Source: Heliopora coerulea
Taxonomy: Eukaryota > Cnidaria > Anthozoa > Scleralcyonacea > Helioporidae
NCBI GenBank assembly: GCA_030142905.1
Contig: JASJOG010000011.1
Location: forward strand, 1,240,001-1,304,000
Direction of reading: 5' to 3'
Length of the DNA stretch: 64,000 bases
The translations under genes and the position numbers were made by a program. Shown one piece after another: positions 13,901-23,200 of this stretch (position 1 is the stretch's first letter; every line of letters begins with the position of its first letter). A model generated the notes under the pieces. The model did not search any database. It was not told where the DNA came from and saw only the letters and a program-made list of their open reading frames with translations.

Positions 13901-16232
13901 TAAGCCTGTGATAAAAAGGTTAGAACTAAAAATAAGAATAACTACACACATGTTTCATTATAAGTTAAACTGTTTTTCACAAAGATTAATTTTGGACAAA
14001 GAACAAAGCATGATGACAGTATATAATGAGGTGAGGGTTATTGCATAATTAATTTAAGCACTAGTATTAGAATGGCTGTCCAACAATTACAATTCAAATC
14101 ATGTTCATCACTAAGCTTTAAAAATCAGAAAACAATCCATTACATTTAAGTAAACATTTCCTAAAGCAGGCTTTTACCAACAAATTTACAGTAAGAATGC
14201 CCATTTTGCAAGATTTTTTGTGTTGTTCAACCATTCCTAACCCCTTCATTGGTGAATAACAATTATGGGAATTCAGAATCCCTAATTTTTATCAAACCAA
14301 ATGCAGAAGGCATCCCCTAATGATTAATTCATCAAGAAAATGTGCTTTCATTTATTATCTATGAGCATTTTTCTGCTTCCTTCCCTGTCCACATCACAAC
14401 AATATGATTTTCCTTGTAAACAGGATTCTTGAAAACTCCTCATAGTGGAAACTTATGAAAATACATTCTTTATGACAGGGCATTCTTTATGACAGGAACA
14501 CACAGAAAGAGACAGAATGCAAGTTTCAAAGGCAGCATACTGTAAATTGGCACGTATATTATCTATATTAAACATATAACTGAATAATTTGCAGTCAATT
14601 TCTAATGATTGATAAATGAATGTAAAGTGGTAGACACTCATGAAATACAAGATGGTTCACCTTCCCCCACATTAATCTCTTCTTTGGTCTGGAAAACAAT
14701 TACAACTATTGCATTATGATTTCAGCAGATGTGTTTCTTACATTGCAGCTTCTTAAAGGAGGACTTGTTTGTTAATTGTAACCCTGAATGAGAGTAAAGA
14801 CTACCTACTCTCCTGAGGAAATCAGTACCTTTCATTTTCCCTAGTATTATCAGGTATACATGAAGTTGATGAAGCTTCCTGACCATTATCTGAATAAAAA
14901 AGGACAAAATCAAATCTCCACTGACTCAATTTGTTAACCTTTTGATTTACAACACATTGTCAAGTATGGATAAGGGTCTGTGTTTAGTTTCCAATTGAAG
15001 TTAATTATATATTAATCATACTGAAACAGGTGGGCATAATTAGCACAGACTTGATAAATTTACTCAAAACTTATATAAGTTTAGTACACTTGTATCTGAA
15101 AACTTTTTCATGTCTAAATCATTTGCTCAAAAGGTCTAATTTTTCCTAAGAAAAACAAAAAACTAGACAAAAGGCTGCAGATATTTAATGTTTTATGGCC
15201 ATTCAGGAAGACTAACTTAGACAAACTTGACAGTTTTTGTTCACTGTAATTATAGCACATCTATATATTACTTAATTAATCTATTAACAATCAGTCACAC
15301 TATAACTGGACATAGTTCATGGCATTGATGGGAAAAAAATAGCATTGATAGGAAAAAAAAGTGAAGGTGAAATGAATTTCAAACTTAGCCACTCATGATC
15401 CAATGTGTTAATGCTTCAGTTAGTTCATCAGTGACATTCCCACCTAGTGCCGTATCTTTGTCAGGGGACAGGGTGATCAAAATATGATCCAGCAGGTTTA
15501 TTTATATTGGCATCATGTTATGCTAACTCAATTTTTCAAGTCCATTTGGACTGAACTTGTAACCTGAATTCAACTTTAGATGGCAGGCTAGGAAACTTTC
15601 TTTTAAGAGAAGTGACTTTACTGGTTGATTTTTCCAAAGCATACAATAGGATAAATTCTCTTATGAATTAATTATAAATAGATGCAAAAATGTTTCTCCC
15701 ATGGAACTCTTCACAGACCTGTTTCTGAGGAATCATGCATAAAATTGTCCCGGACTATGCCAAAACTGTTGCTGTAGTGACCACCAAATCAACTAAACTT
15801 ACCGAAATGAACAACTGATCAAACTTTCTTTTCAAATAGTCAGAACTTGGGCCTTTCAGAATTATCACGTATGCTCCACTATAATTCATTACAATTATGA
15901 GGGGAGTGAGAACTACTTTAAGTTGCTATGTACACGGTAATTAGTAATCTATGATTTGTAATATATGACGACTAGTTACAACAAGAAAATTTACATGACA
16001 TTGACAGAATTAATACCCCTAATATACATCCGCCAATAAATAAACAAACGGACATAAAGTCAGCATGGAATTACACAGCTATACGAGTACTCAGTAAAGA
16101 GTTACAATCACGAGCAATCAAAAAGTTTGCAGACTTGTTTGCAAAAGTTTACAAACCTGTATTCGAGGGCTGCCCGATGTTTAACATTCCTCTCAGTATT
16201 CGAGACGCATCCTCGTTCGTTGTTTCGTCCAT
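1..16232 (-). CDS. EDC4: Enhancer of mRNA-decapping protein 4 (EDC4/Ge-1/Hedls), 3' end off window
   Basis: Cytoplasmic P-body scaffold linking DCP1/DCP2 decapping enzyme to mRNA decay factors. Exons in gene order: 16232-16157, 14889-14829, 13905-13881 (tentative), 13234-13146, 13010-12899, 11987-11888, 10383-10200, 9077-8807, 7406-7213, 6484-6389, 5314-5288, 5179-5095, 4456-4176, 3985-3885, 3056-2162, 1950-1890, 965-749 and 111 to the edge; all phases join, giving about 995 residues against roughly 1400 in human EDC4. WD40 region signatures: [10 protein letters not shown] (11.9 kb), [13 protein letters not shown] (10.3 kb), RLIWCPYI (8.9 kb), [17 protein letters not shown] (7.3 kb), [11 protein letters not shown] and WTCLQTIR (6.4 kb), [12 protein letters not shown] (5.1 kb), KLHCIHTK (4.2 kb). 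[13 protein letters not shown] opens the Ser-rich linker (2.9 kb). Exons at 749-965 and 1-111 are Gln/Glu-rich coiled coil. Start [17 protein letters not shown] matches the short amphipathic N-terminus of the family. The conserved C-terminal helical domain lies outside the window. N-terminal small exons are the least certain part. Confidence 0.95.
4513..4815. repeat. Tetranucleotide microsatellite (ATGC, ATGT, GAAT)n
   Basis: Starts with ATGC units, shifts to about 20 ATGT units, then GAAT blocks, then ATGT again. It lies in the EDC4 intron between the exons at 4456 and 5095. Apparent ORFs rich in Met-Tyr-Val-Cys across it are microsatellite artefacts. Confidence 0.95.
5395..5932. repeat. Pentanucleotide satellite (AAGTA/ACGTA)n
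   Basis: About 540 bp of 5-bp units in an EDC4 intron. Blocks of AAGTA alternate with blocks of ACGTA, and a later part mixes AAGTA with AATTA. CpG-containing units cluster at 5517-5630. Confidence 0.97.
6609..6741. repeat. 82-bp tandem duplication with telomere-like GGGTTAGGGTTA
   Basis: Segments starting near 6609 and 6691 share the TGACCTTATAGGGTTAGG stretch, GTTAAGCCTCGTTTAC and GCGATTTTGTGC. They lie in the EDC4 intron between 6484 and 7213. Probably a small inverted-repeat element with an internal duplication. Confidence 0.7.
7584..7628 (-). ncRNA. Hammerhead-ribozyme-like motif of a Penelope-like element
   Basis: On the minus strand: stem I arm GTTTTCT, then CTGACGA (7619-7613), stem II region with loop, GAAAC (7599-7595) followed by GTT, then the stem I partner AGAAAAC. 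The invariant CUGANGA and GAAA boxes are both intact and stem I pairs 7 of 7. Stem III would be minimal, as known for retroelement hammerheads. Cleavage activity is inferred, not shown. Confidence 0.6.
7681..7836. repeat. Fold-back element with 63-bp perfect arms; hammerhead-like box at 7766-7791
   Basis: Arms 7681-7743 and 7774-7836 are exact reverse complements, with a 30-bp spacer containing two CCTGATGATC repeats. On the plus strand CTGATGA (7766-7772) is followed by a short pairing segment and GAAAC (7787-7791), a hammerhead-like arrangement with a weak stem II. Confidence 0.85.
7913..7991. repeat. (TA)n(TG)n microsatellite
   Basis: About 19 TA units run directly into about 20 GT units. 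It lies inside the Penelope-like tail. Confidence 0.97.
8485..8640 (+). pseudogene. Penelope-like reverse transcriptase fragment (broken)
   Basis: Plus-strand reading shows [21 protein letters not shown], stop, then KEAFRQLS. The [14 protein letters not shown] motif is characteristic of the N-terminal part of Penelope-like reverse transcriptases. The in-frame stop and loss of all downstream sequence show it is dead. It starts 10 bp from the opposite-strand endonuclease fragment, so two truncated copies abut head-to-head. Confidence 0.75.
9100..9300 (-). mobile_element. tRNA-derived SINE copy
   Basis: The minus strand shows an A-box-like TAGCTCAGTTGTTAGAGC and a B-box-like GAGTTCGAATCCCGC, followed by a body with TTCATGAAATATTC and TCTGAGGATGATTCTGAA. 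The head resembles a tRNA but the anticodon arm and acceptor pairing are poor, so it is a SINE and not a functional tRNA. The same body sequence recurs near 58840-58905. Confidence 0.65.
9301..9440 (+). mobile_element. Second SINE copy, inverted relative to the first
   Basis: GGTAGAGCAGTGGTCCGGTG, then GAGTTTGAATTCCGCTC, CAACTTTTCTAGCTGAC and TCGTGAAATATTCTGTTCAT repeat the neighbouring copy in the opposite orientation, with several substitutions. The pair meets head-to-head at about 9300. Confidence 0.6.
9845..10095. repeat. Fold-back element, ~120-bp arms, with hammerhead-like core
   Basis: Left arm (about 9847-9966) and right arm (about 9968-10091) are near-perfect reverse complements. 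On the minus strand of the left arm: CTGATGA (9960-9954), perfect 6-bp stem II GACTTT/AAAGTC closed by a short loop, then GAAAT (9935-9931). The right arm has mutated boxes (GAGA instead of GAAA). It lies in the EDC4 intron between 9077 and 10200. Confidence 0.8.
11264..11879. mobile_element. MITE, 616 bp, TIR CCGTATTTTCCGCACTATAA, TA flanks
   Basis: The left end CCGTATTTTCCGCACTATAA and the right end, its reverse complement up to CGGTA, define about 20-bp terminal inverted repeats; TA flanks both ends. Internal repeats of TAAGTCGCACC and TAAGCCGC are present. No transposase is encoded. The right end is 8 bases inside the EDC4 intron from the splice donor at 11887. Confidence 0.85.
13648..13840. 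repeat. 99-bp tandem duplication
   Basis: Two copies starting at 13648 and 13747 share CACAAGTACTG, TTCAAACTTTTAAAACATA, CAATTAGACTTAGTCCT and CAACTAATGTACATG. A few substitutions separate them. Located in an EDC4 intron. Confidence 0.9.
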
Positions 16233-17220
16233 TTTCTTCGATTCTACAGAGACAAACCAGCACGTCTACAAACCGCGCAAAAGGCTTTCACTATCAAAGT
16301 CGACATAAAAAACTAGGCCATTTCCAGTTCGCTTGCCAACTGGTGGGGTAAAAATTAATAATGACAAAACAACTACAGTACACTACGAAACACGCGTTCA
16401 GTTCTTGGAAAAGAATGAGAAAACGCAAGGGCCTGAGCACAAACTATGTAAAGTGGGATGTACGTTCGATAACATGCACTAGCTGGCGTTCGAACTTCGA
16501 TTCTGAACTGTTCAAGCATAAAAGTATAATGCATAAATGAAAGTTTATTTATCAAATATGAATTTCCCATTCAAGAATACATTGAGATACCAAGTGACCT
16601 TCAAGGATTTTGCAGAAATGGGTCAAAATTTTGAGGAATTCTTTGTTTGAGCTTTCTTTGAGTGCTAAACAAAAATCATGCTTTTTACCTCAGTGTTTCT
16701 GGCTCAATTTCCGAGAGGACTTTCGGAAGATGTTATCTTTTCTCAACCAACTCGCGCCAAAAATCGAAAGGAAACTGAAACAACCTAATAAAAAAAATAA
16801 CTCTTCGACAGCGCGTATTTTTTCGTGGTCAGAACTGGAATTCCTGAAAATCTAAGATTCTCATAAAGCAACAGACTTTACTTCTGCTCCAGCATTTAGT
16901 TATTGCTGCTCCATGACTATATGTCTATGTTGTTCTAAACGATAAAGGCATCCGGGTTTTTGTCTCCTTTACCCACCCGGTATAAAGATGCAGGCTCGGC
17001 ATCGTTTGACTTTTGGAGGGAATAATTGATTTGATACAAATTAATTTTAATAGGTTAAATGGGCATATTGTATTTTGCGTCTCATTCTCTTTCTATGCGC
17101 CAGATAATTTCGAAATTAATGAATATCCAAACGAATATCCAACTTTGTAATGGTACAAACAACCCTACCGGCAACATTTTCCAAAATTATTACCCGGTAC
17201 TGGTGTTTCCTGCTTCCAAC
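16233..17220. promoter_or_regulatory. Head-to-head intergenic region, EDC4 / CTDP1
   Basis: 988 bp between opposed start codons. It must carry both 5' UTRs and promoters or a shared bidirectional promoter. No long conserved ORF, TATA box or recognisable repeat was seen. Confidence 0.55.
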
Positions 17221-20200
17221 ATGGCGGACAATTTCGAACACTCCATGACCAAAGAAATTGTTCTCTCAACCTCATCACGGTGTTTACTTGTTAAATGGAA
17301 AGTTGCTACTAATCAAAAGGTGCCCAAAGGTTCAATTCTGGCAGTATACAAGATTTGTTCAGGTTTATTTCATGAATCTGATCTAATTTTGCTTCCCAAG
17401 TTGAAGAGTGACATAGGTGGTCGCGTAAACAAGTTACTAGTTGGAGAAGGCGAGGAAGTCCAGCCAGGGTTGGTGAACCGATCGATCTATTTGTCATTTT
17501 TGTAAATTGAACGGACGGATTCATATTATCTAGTCTTTTTTCCTCTTCGTTCATAGTGTATTCACTGTTTTCTCGTTATGTGTTTTCGACGTTTGAGCGG
17601 GAAAAAACTGTTGCGCTTGATTCAAACGCCGCTCCTAGTTGTTTTCAAGAGAGTCAGTATGATTTTAGGGCGCGACTTGCAGTATTAGATTCTTTAGATG
17701 TGCAAATGCTTTTCACATGCAGACTGATACATTTATTTGGTGGACAATCCGGCTCTGAAAACTTGTCGTGTTGGAACTAGTGTCACCACTGACACTTCTC
17801 AGGTCGGTCAGAACTGCATCTTAAAAACTAACGTGTAAAAAAACTTTGTTTTGATCGTGTAAATATAAGCAAACAACGAATTGGTGACAGAATTAAAATG
17901 AGTTATATCTCTACTCACACTTGCTCGAAATTTTCCAGTTATTTTTTGATGTACTATTGGTCTTCAGTTCCATCTCAGTAGAGAACCGATTCAAGCTACC
18001 TTAGGACAGTAAATGCGCGAAAAGTAGCTGTATGTTTTTATTGAGTTTTTTGTTTTGTTTTGGGGTTTTTTTTGTTAGCTTTTTTTCCTTATTTTTAATG
18101 CACAATAGGGCCACTCATGCCAGAGAAATCAGATTTCATAAGGCCTCATTTACACAATTGACCATCCTGGGGTGTGCAATTGAGGGTACTGCCCCTGCTA
18201 TAGATTCACTCCCTGTGACAATACATTCAGCAGATTCTAGTGGCTTGATCAGTTACATCAAAACAAACAATCACATAAAAAAATTATATCAGATAAGCAT
18301 GCCCTCAGACATGCATTACATTAATGTATTTTGAAGTCATTGAGTGATGCAGTGTGGCCAGTCTTGGTGAGATGAGTTAAGATGCTGGACGGTGAGGGGT
18401 TAAGAAGCTTTTTACCTGTCAAGGCACTTACTATTACATGATCAGAGGCTTGTATATGTAAGTGGTGGGCTGTTTGGCCCACATACAATGTGGAGCAGCA
18501 TTGACACGTGTAAGAGTAAACAACACAAGACATCAGAGCTTTAGGAATTCTATCCTCAAAGTTGAAAAGATGAGCAAGTTGCTTACCTGGTTGGTTTACA
18601 AGGTCTTGTGTTGTTTACTCTTAGACATGTCAATGCTGCTCCATATTATATGTGGGCCAAATGGCCTGCCACTTACATACACAAGCCTCTGATCATCTAG
18701 GAGTATCTGCCTTGACAGGTAAAAAGCTTCTTAACCCATCACCTTCCAGCATCTTAACTCATCTCACTGAGACTGGCCACACTGCATCACTCAATGACTT
18801 CGAAATCCTATCCTCCTGTTCTTCTGCCTCTGAACTTTTGGCAAGAGAAAGTCTTATTACTGTATTTTGTGTTGTTCATACATATTGTAGAAACAAAACA
18901 GAAATGTACTGTTCATGTTGGTGATGGTAGATCATCCAGGTTAGTGAAGTCTTGAGAAAGACAGTTGGTGACTGACATTTCAACAGCCTCGGTGGTAGCC
19001 ATCTTCAGAGTCAAGAAAAAATGAATAAGTTTGGACCAGTTCAAACTCCAAGCAGTACTAAGTTTTCTACCCAGATCAACCATTGATGTGACAAAGAATA
19101 AGAAAAACATTGTTGCTGGGGACAAAAATTTTGAATGCAGTCTGAAATATTTGCAAGAGTGTGGCTTTAGTTTCATTCTGGTTTTACATAGACACTTCAG
19201 AAAATTTTCATTTTAGTAGCAGTCTGAATTTGTACTGGTCTCATGTAAAATGGCATATTGAATAAAACATGTTACATAATATGCATGTTACTGTTCTAGG
19301 CAACCTGTGATTCTAATTGATGTTTGTGAGCACAAGACAATTATGAAAGATATGTGTGCTGAATGTGGTGTTGATCTTCGGAGGTACTGTATATACATAT
19401 AATTATTGGGTTTCTAATGACATGCATGCATATATTCAGGATTGGTTGTTAAATAATAACTCCCAAAGGGGAGGTGTGATGGCAGCTGATGTTGTACTGT
19501 TCAGTAGATAACATACCCAAATCTCTATTGTATTTTTGTCCGTTAGTTGGCTCCCAAAGAAAAGTCTGACCTTTTCAGAGTATTATTTAGCATTGTCATC
19601 TTTACTTATTTTGTGAAACACAAAATGTTCTGGAGCTTCCATAAAAGTCATCTTTTCCATAATGCACTGTCCTGTACATGGTCAACAGGAGTTCTGATCT
19701 TCACACTCTTCCTGCCTGGTATTTCTTCTTGCTCAATAACCATTTTTTTAAGATTTGGAAGAGTATGCTATGTATGATATATGTGTTAAAGCACTTATTC
19801 ATCTGTTATTGGATTGATTATAATGTGAATCTATTCTTGCTGTAGTGAGCCTGGTATTCCTGGAAATTTGAGGGAACCTGTGAGTGCCAAAGTGGCATTG
19901 GTTCATAACATCCCAGAGTTGAGAGTTAGTCAAGAGGTACTGTAGTTCTTTCACTGAAAATTTTGATTCTGTTGCACTAATACAATAAAATTAATATACA
20001 TTGAGAAAAGCATGAAAAAGCTGGACCACCTCCAAATGACAAGATTTAAATAAACAACAGTTCTAGTTATTAACTTTTATTGTTATTCAAAAGTGTTTCA
20101 ATTACTGTAGCTATTTGCCACCAAAAACAAACAATTACAAATGAATCAGAACTGAACTCATTGCATGCTGTTGCATAATCAGTGATCACTCTCAGGGTTC

Positions 20201-23200
20201 TGCCTAGGTGGGTGCTGCTGGGTGGCAGTGCCTGGCACTCATCAAGCCACCAAGTACTTAAGCAAAGGTGAACCCTTCTGCCTGGCACTTGAAAAGTATC
20301 GAGTATGTGATAAGAAAACCTCTAGTGGTCCTTTTTATTAACTTAACCAGTATTATTGACCACTATTTGGTAAAATTTAGCTCCACAATGCACACATAAT
20401 TACCTAACATTGATTCAGTGAAATATGGTATCCATTCAAAACCAGGACAGTTTGTCTGATGACTTTAGGGGGTATGACCCTGAGCCTGCAGGTGACTGGC
20501 ACTCGGATGGTCTTGGGCAGAACCCTGCACTCTACTATCAATATTCACTCATCCCTTGGCCAGTTATAAACCACTCCTGTTGTCTTTTGTCATGAATGTA
20601 ATTTTGAATGTACACTTAATATTCAGGAAGCAGAGGTGTTGGCAAAGAAGGATAAGGAAGCCCTATTGCAAAATAGAAAGTTGGTTCTTCTTGTTGATCT
20701 GGATCAAACCCTGATCCACACCACTACTGAAAATGTTCCACCAGATATGAAGGTTAATCTGCAATTAATTGTATTAAATTAGCTATATGCATTCTTACAG
20801 GCTGAATTTCAGGTTTCTATAAGTTCTATTAAGAAAATGACTGGTCAGTCATGAGTCGAGGTATGAAATGAAAACTTTATTTAAGTGTCGTAAAATACAC
20901 ATAGCCAAGGAAAATGTAATAAAAAAATAAAATAAAACAACAAAAAACCCCCAATTCCTTCAACTAATTGGGGACACTGTTTAACAATACTTACACAAAA
21001 TTAAAATTATTGAGATAAATTTTGGATAAAATTATTTATAAAGTTATAAAATGTACCATATTATATGAATTGTATCAATTTAATAAATTAAATAGTAAAA
21101 TAATTAATAAAACATCTACTATCATGCATTACAGAGAACACAATCTTTCCAATTGTTATCTGCGAGTGATGAATAAAGATCACATTTATGAATATAACTG
21201 ATTTAATATAGGAAGGTTTTTAGCCTCAGAGTTTAATTTATTCCACAGCTTTGGCCCAAGGTAATTCAGCAAATGTTTACTGTATGTCATAGTATTAGTG
21301 AGGTATCCTAAACTCAGCTGATATACCTTTACTGACTCAAGGCGAAGCCAAGTGTTGTCATATACAGGCCTGATAGAAAATGGGCAGGAATCTTGTAAAT
21401 TACATCTAAAACGTGCACCAAGTTATCTTTGAGATGTTGTAAAAAGTTTCTAAACGATTGAAAAGGTCAAAAGAAATCAATTTTACTTTGAAGATTGCGA
21501 TGTAGAAGGCAAATAGGCTACAGAACTGATTAATCGAATGTCTGCGTCTTTGAATGTGACACAGACTCAATGTTTGATTGGTCAGTTCTGAATCATTTAC
21601 ATTTCTTCATGATTTCCTCATGAATTATCAACGTGATTTACAACTCTGTTCAAGGCATAAAAAATTTTTTTTTTGTGTCACCATTGCGTTATTTTTTGAG
21701 TGAGCAAAGGATGGGGTTGTTTTACGAAAAAAAATAGAAACTCAATTCCCTTATTTCCAGAGAATCAAGAACATTGGAATGTCTGGGATTGGTAGAATTC
21801 GTCCTTCCAACTTCCAGTCGTATTTTTCAGGCCGTAGCAGACAACCCAGAATATTTTTCATTGGCCGTGCAGATCTCTTCACAGATTAACTCTTTCTTGA
21901 CGGGATTAGTCATCTTTTATTTTACTCTGGTTAACGCTGGACGATTTTGCTTGTCAAAGGGAGAGGTCCCCCTGGGATAGCGTTAATCCCACACGATGAA
22001 ACCGAACGTAATCAGTTTCTACGGCAGCGACAACCCACAATGACTGGTTGTAGTTTCGTGAAGAGCGGTTTCCGCCGGGTTTAACTCTATGGAAGATAAT
22101 TTGTTTTCTTCTAGCTGTTTTAGAAATTTTACGATAGTTTCAAGCTGAATCCACCTCTAGTAACATCTTTGAATTTTGTTTTTTTTTGTTGTTGTTGTTG
22201 CAGGATGTTTATCACTTTCAGTTGTATGGCCAGGACTGTTGGTATCACACCAAGTTTCGACCAGGCTGGAGAACATTCCTTGAAGATATGTCAAAGTATT
22301 ATGAACTTCACATATTTACTATGGGATCCCGTATGTATGCCCACACCATTGCACGAATGCTTGACCCCACTGGAGAGCTGTTTGCTGATAGGATAAGATC
22401 TCGTGATGAAAGCTTTGATATGTTTTCTAAATATCGAGACCTCAGGTGTGTGATGCTATATATTTCTCTTTTTTTTGAAATCTAGATGAACATTACTTTA
22501 TGACTGAATCGCATGACGAAATAGAAATCGATTTAGAGTAAGGTGGCTTAGTAGTTGGGATAGAGGAAAGAAAATAAGAACGAACGAACGAACGAGGGAG
22601 GGAAGGAGGGAAGAATGGAGGAAAAGAAAGAGGGAGGAAGGGAGAGAGAGGGGGAGAAGGAAAAGAAAGAAAAGAAGAAAGAAGGAAAGAAAGAATGAAA
22701 GAAACAAAGAAAGAAAGGAAAGAAGAAAGAAAGAAAGGAAGAACGAAAGAGGGAGAGGGAAAGCAAGGAGGGACGTAATGATGGAAGAATGGACGAAGGA
22801 AGGGGTGGTCAGACAGCTGACTGGCGGGTTCTAACGAGGACCTTCACGCCACTACAAGCTTTCCCTCAAAAGATAATGATTTTGCTCATTATTTAATTTT
22901 TTTAAAAAGTTCAACATTTTTGCCGAGTCTTAGGTTACAATACAGATACATACTTTTGGCTTTTTATTCGTCGAGTAATTTTTTTTTTTTTTTACCCTGT
23001 TTATTTTATTTCAGCGCTCTATTTCCTTGCGACGACTCCATGGTTTGTATCATAGATGACCGCGAGGATATCTGGGATTGCGCTCCAAATTTGGTAACCG
23101 TCAAACCGTACAGATTCTTCGAAGGAACTGACGACATCAACGCACCTCCTGGCTCGAACCAAGCCTTCACTCATCCATCCGCGATACCGCTACATGAAAG

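Noticed and set aside
15788..15895. Candidate EDC4 exon ([18 protein letters not shown] reading, minus strand)
   Set aside because: No clear acceptor and no similarity to the EDC4 N-terminus; phases already join without it.
17059..17220. Upstream in-frame ATG extending CTDP1 by 54 residues
   Set aside because: The extension has no family similarity; the ATG at 17221 has better context and gives the normal length.
22498..22766. Minus-strand ORFs of Ser/Phe/Leu
   Set aside because: Shadow of the homopurine tract; no start context or conserved motif.
22920..23014. Upstream ATG of the large CTDP1 exon-6 reading frame
   Set aside because: It lies in the intron; the T-rich run and acceptor at 23014 place the exon start at 23015, in phase with exon 5.
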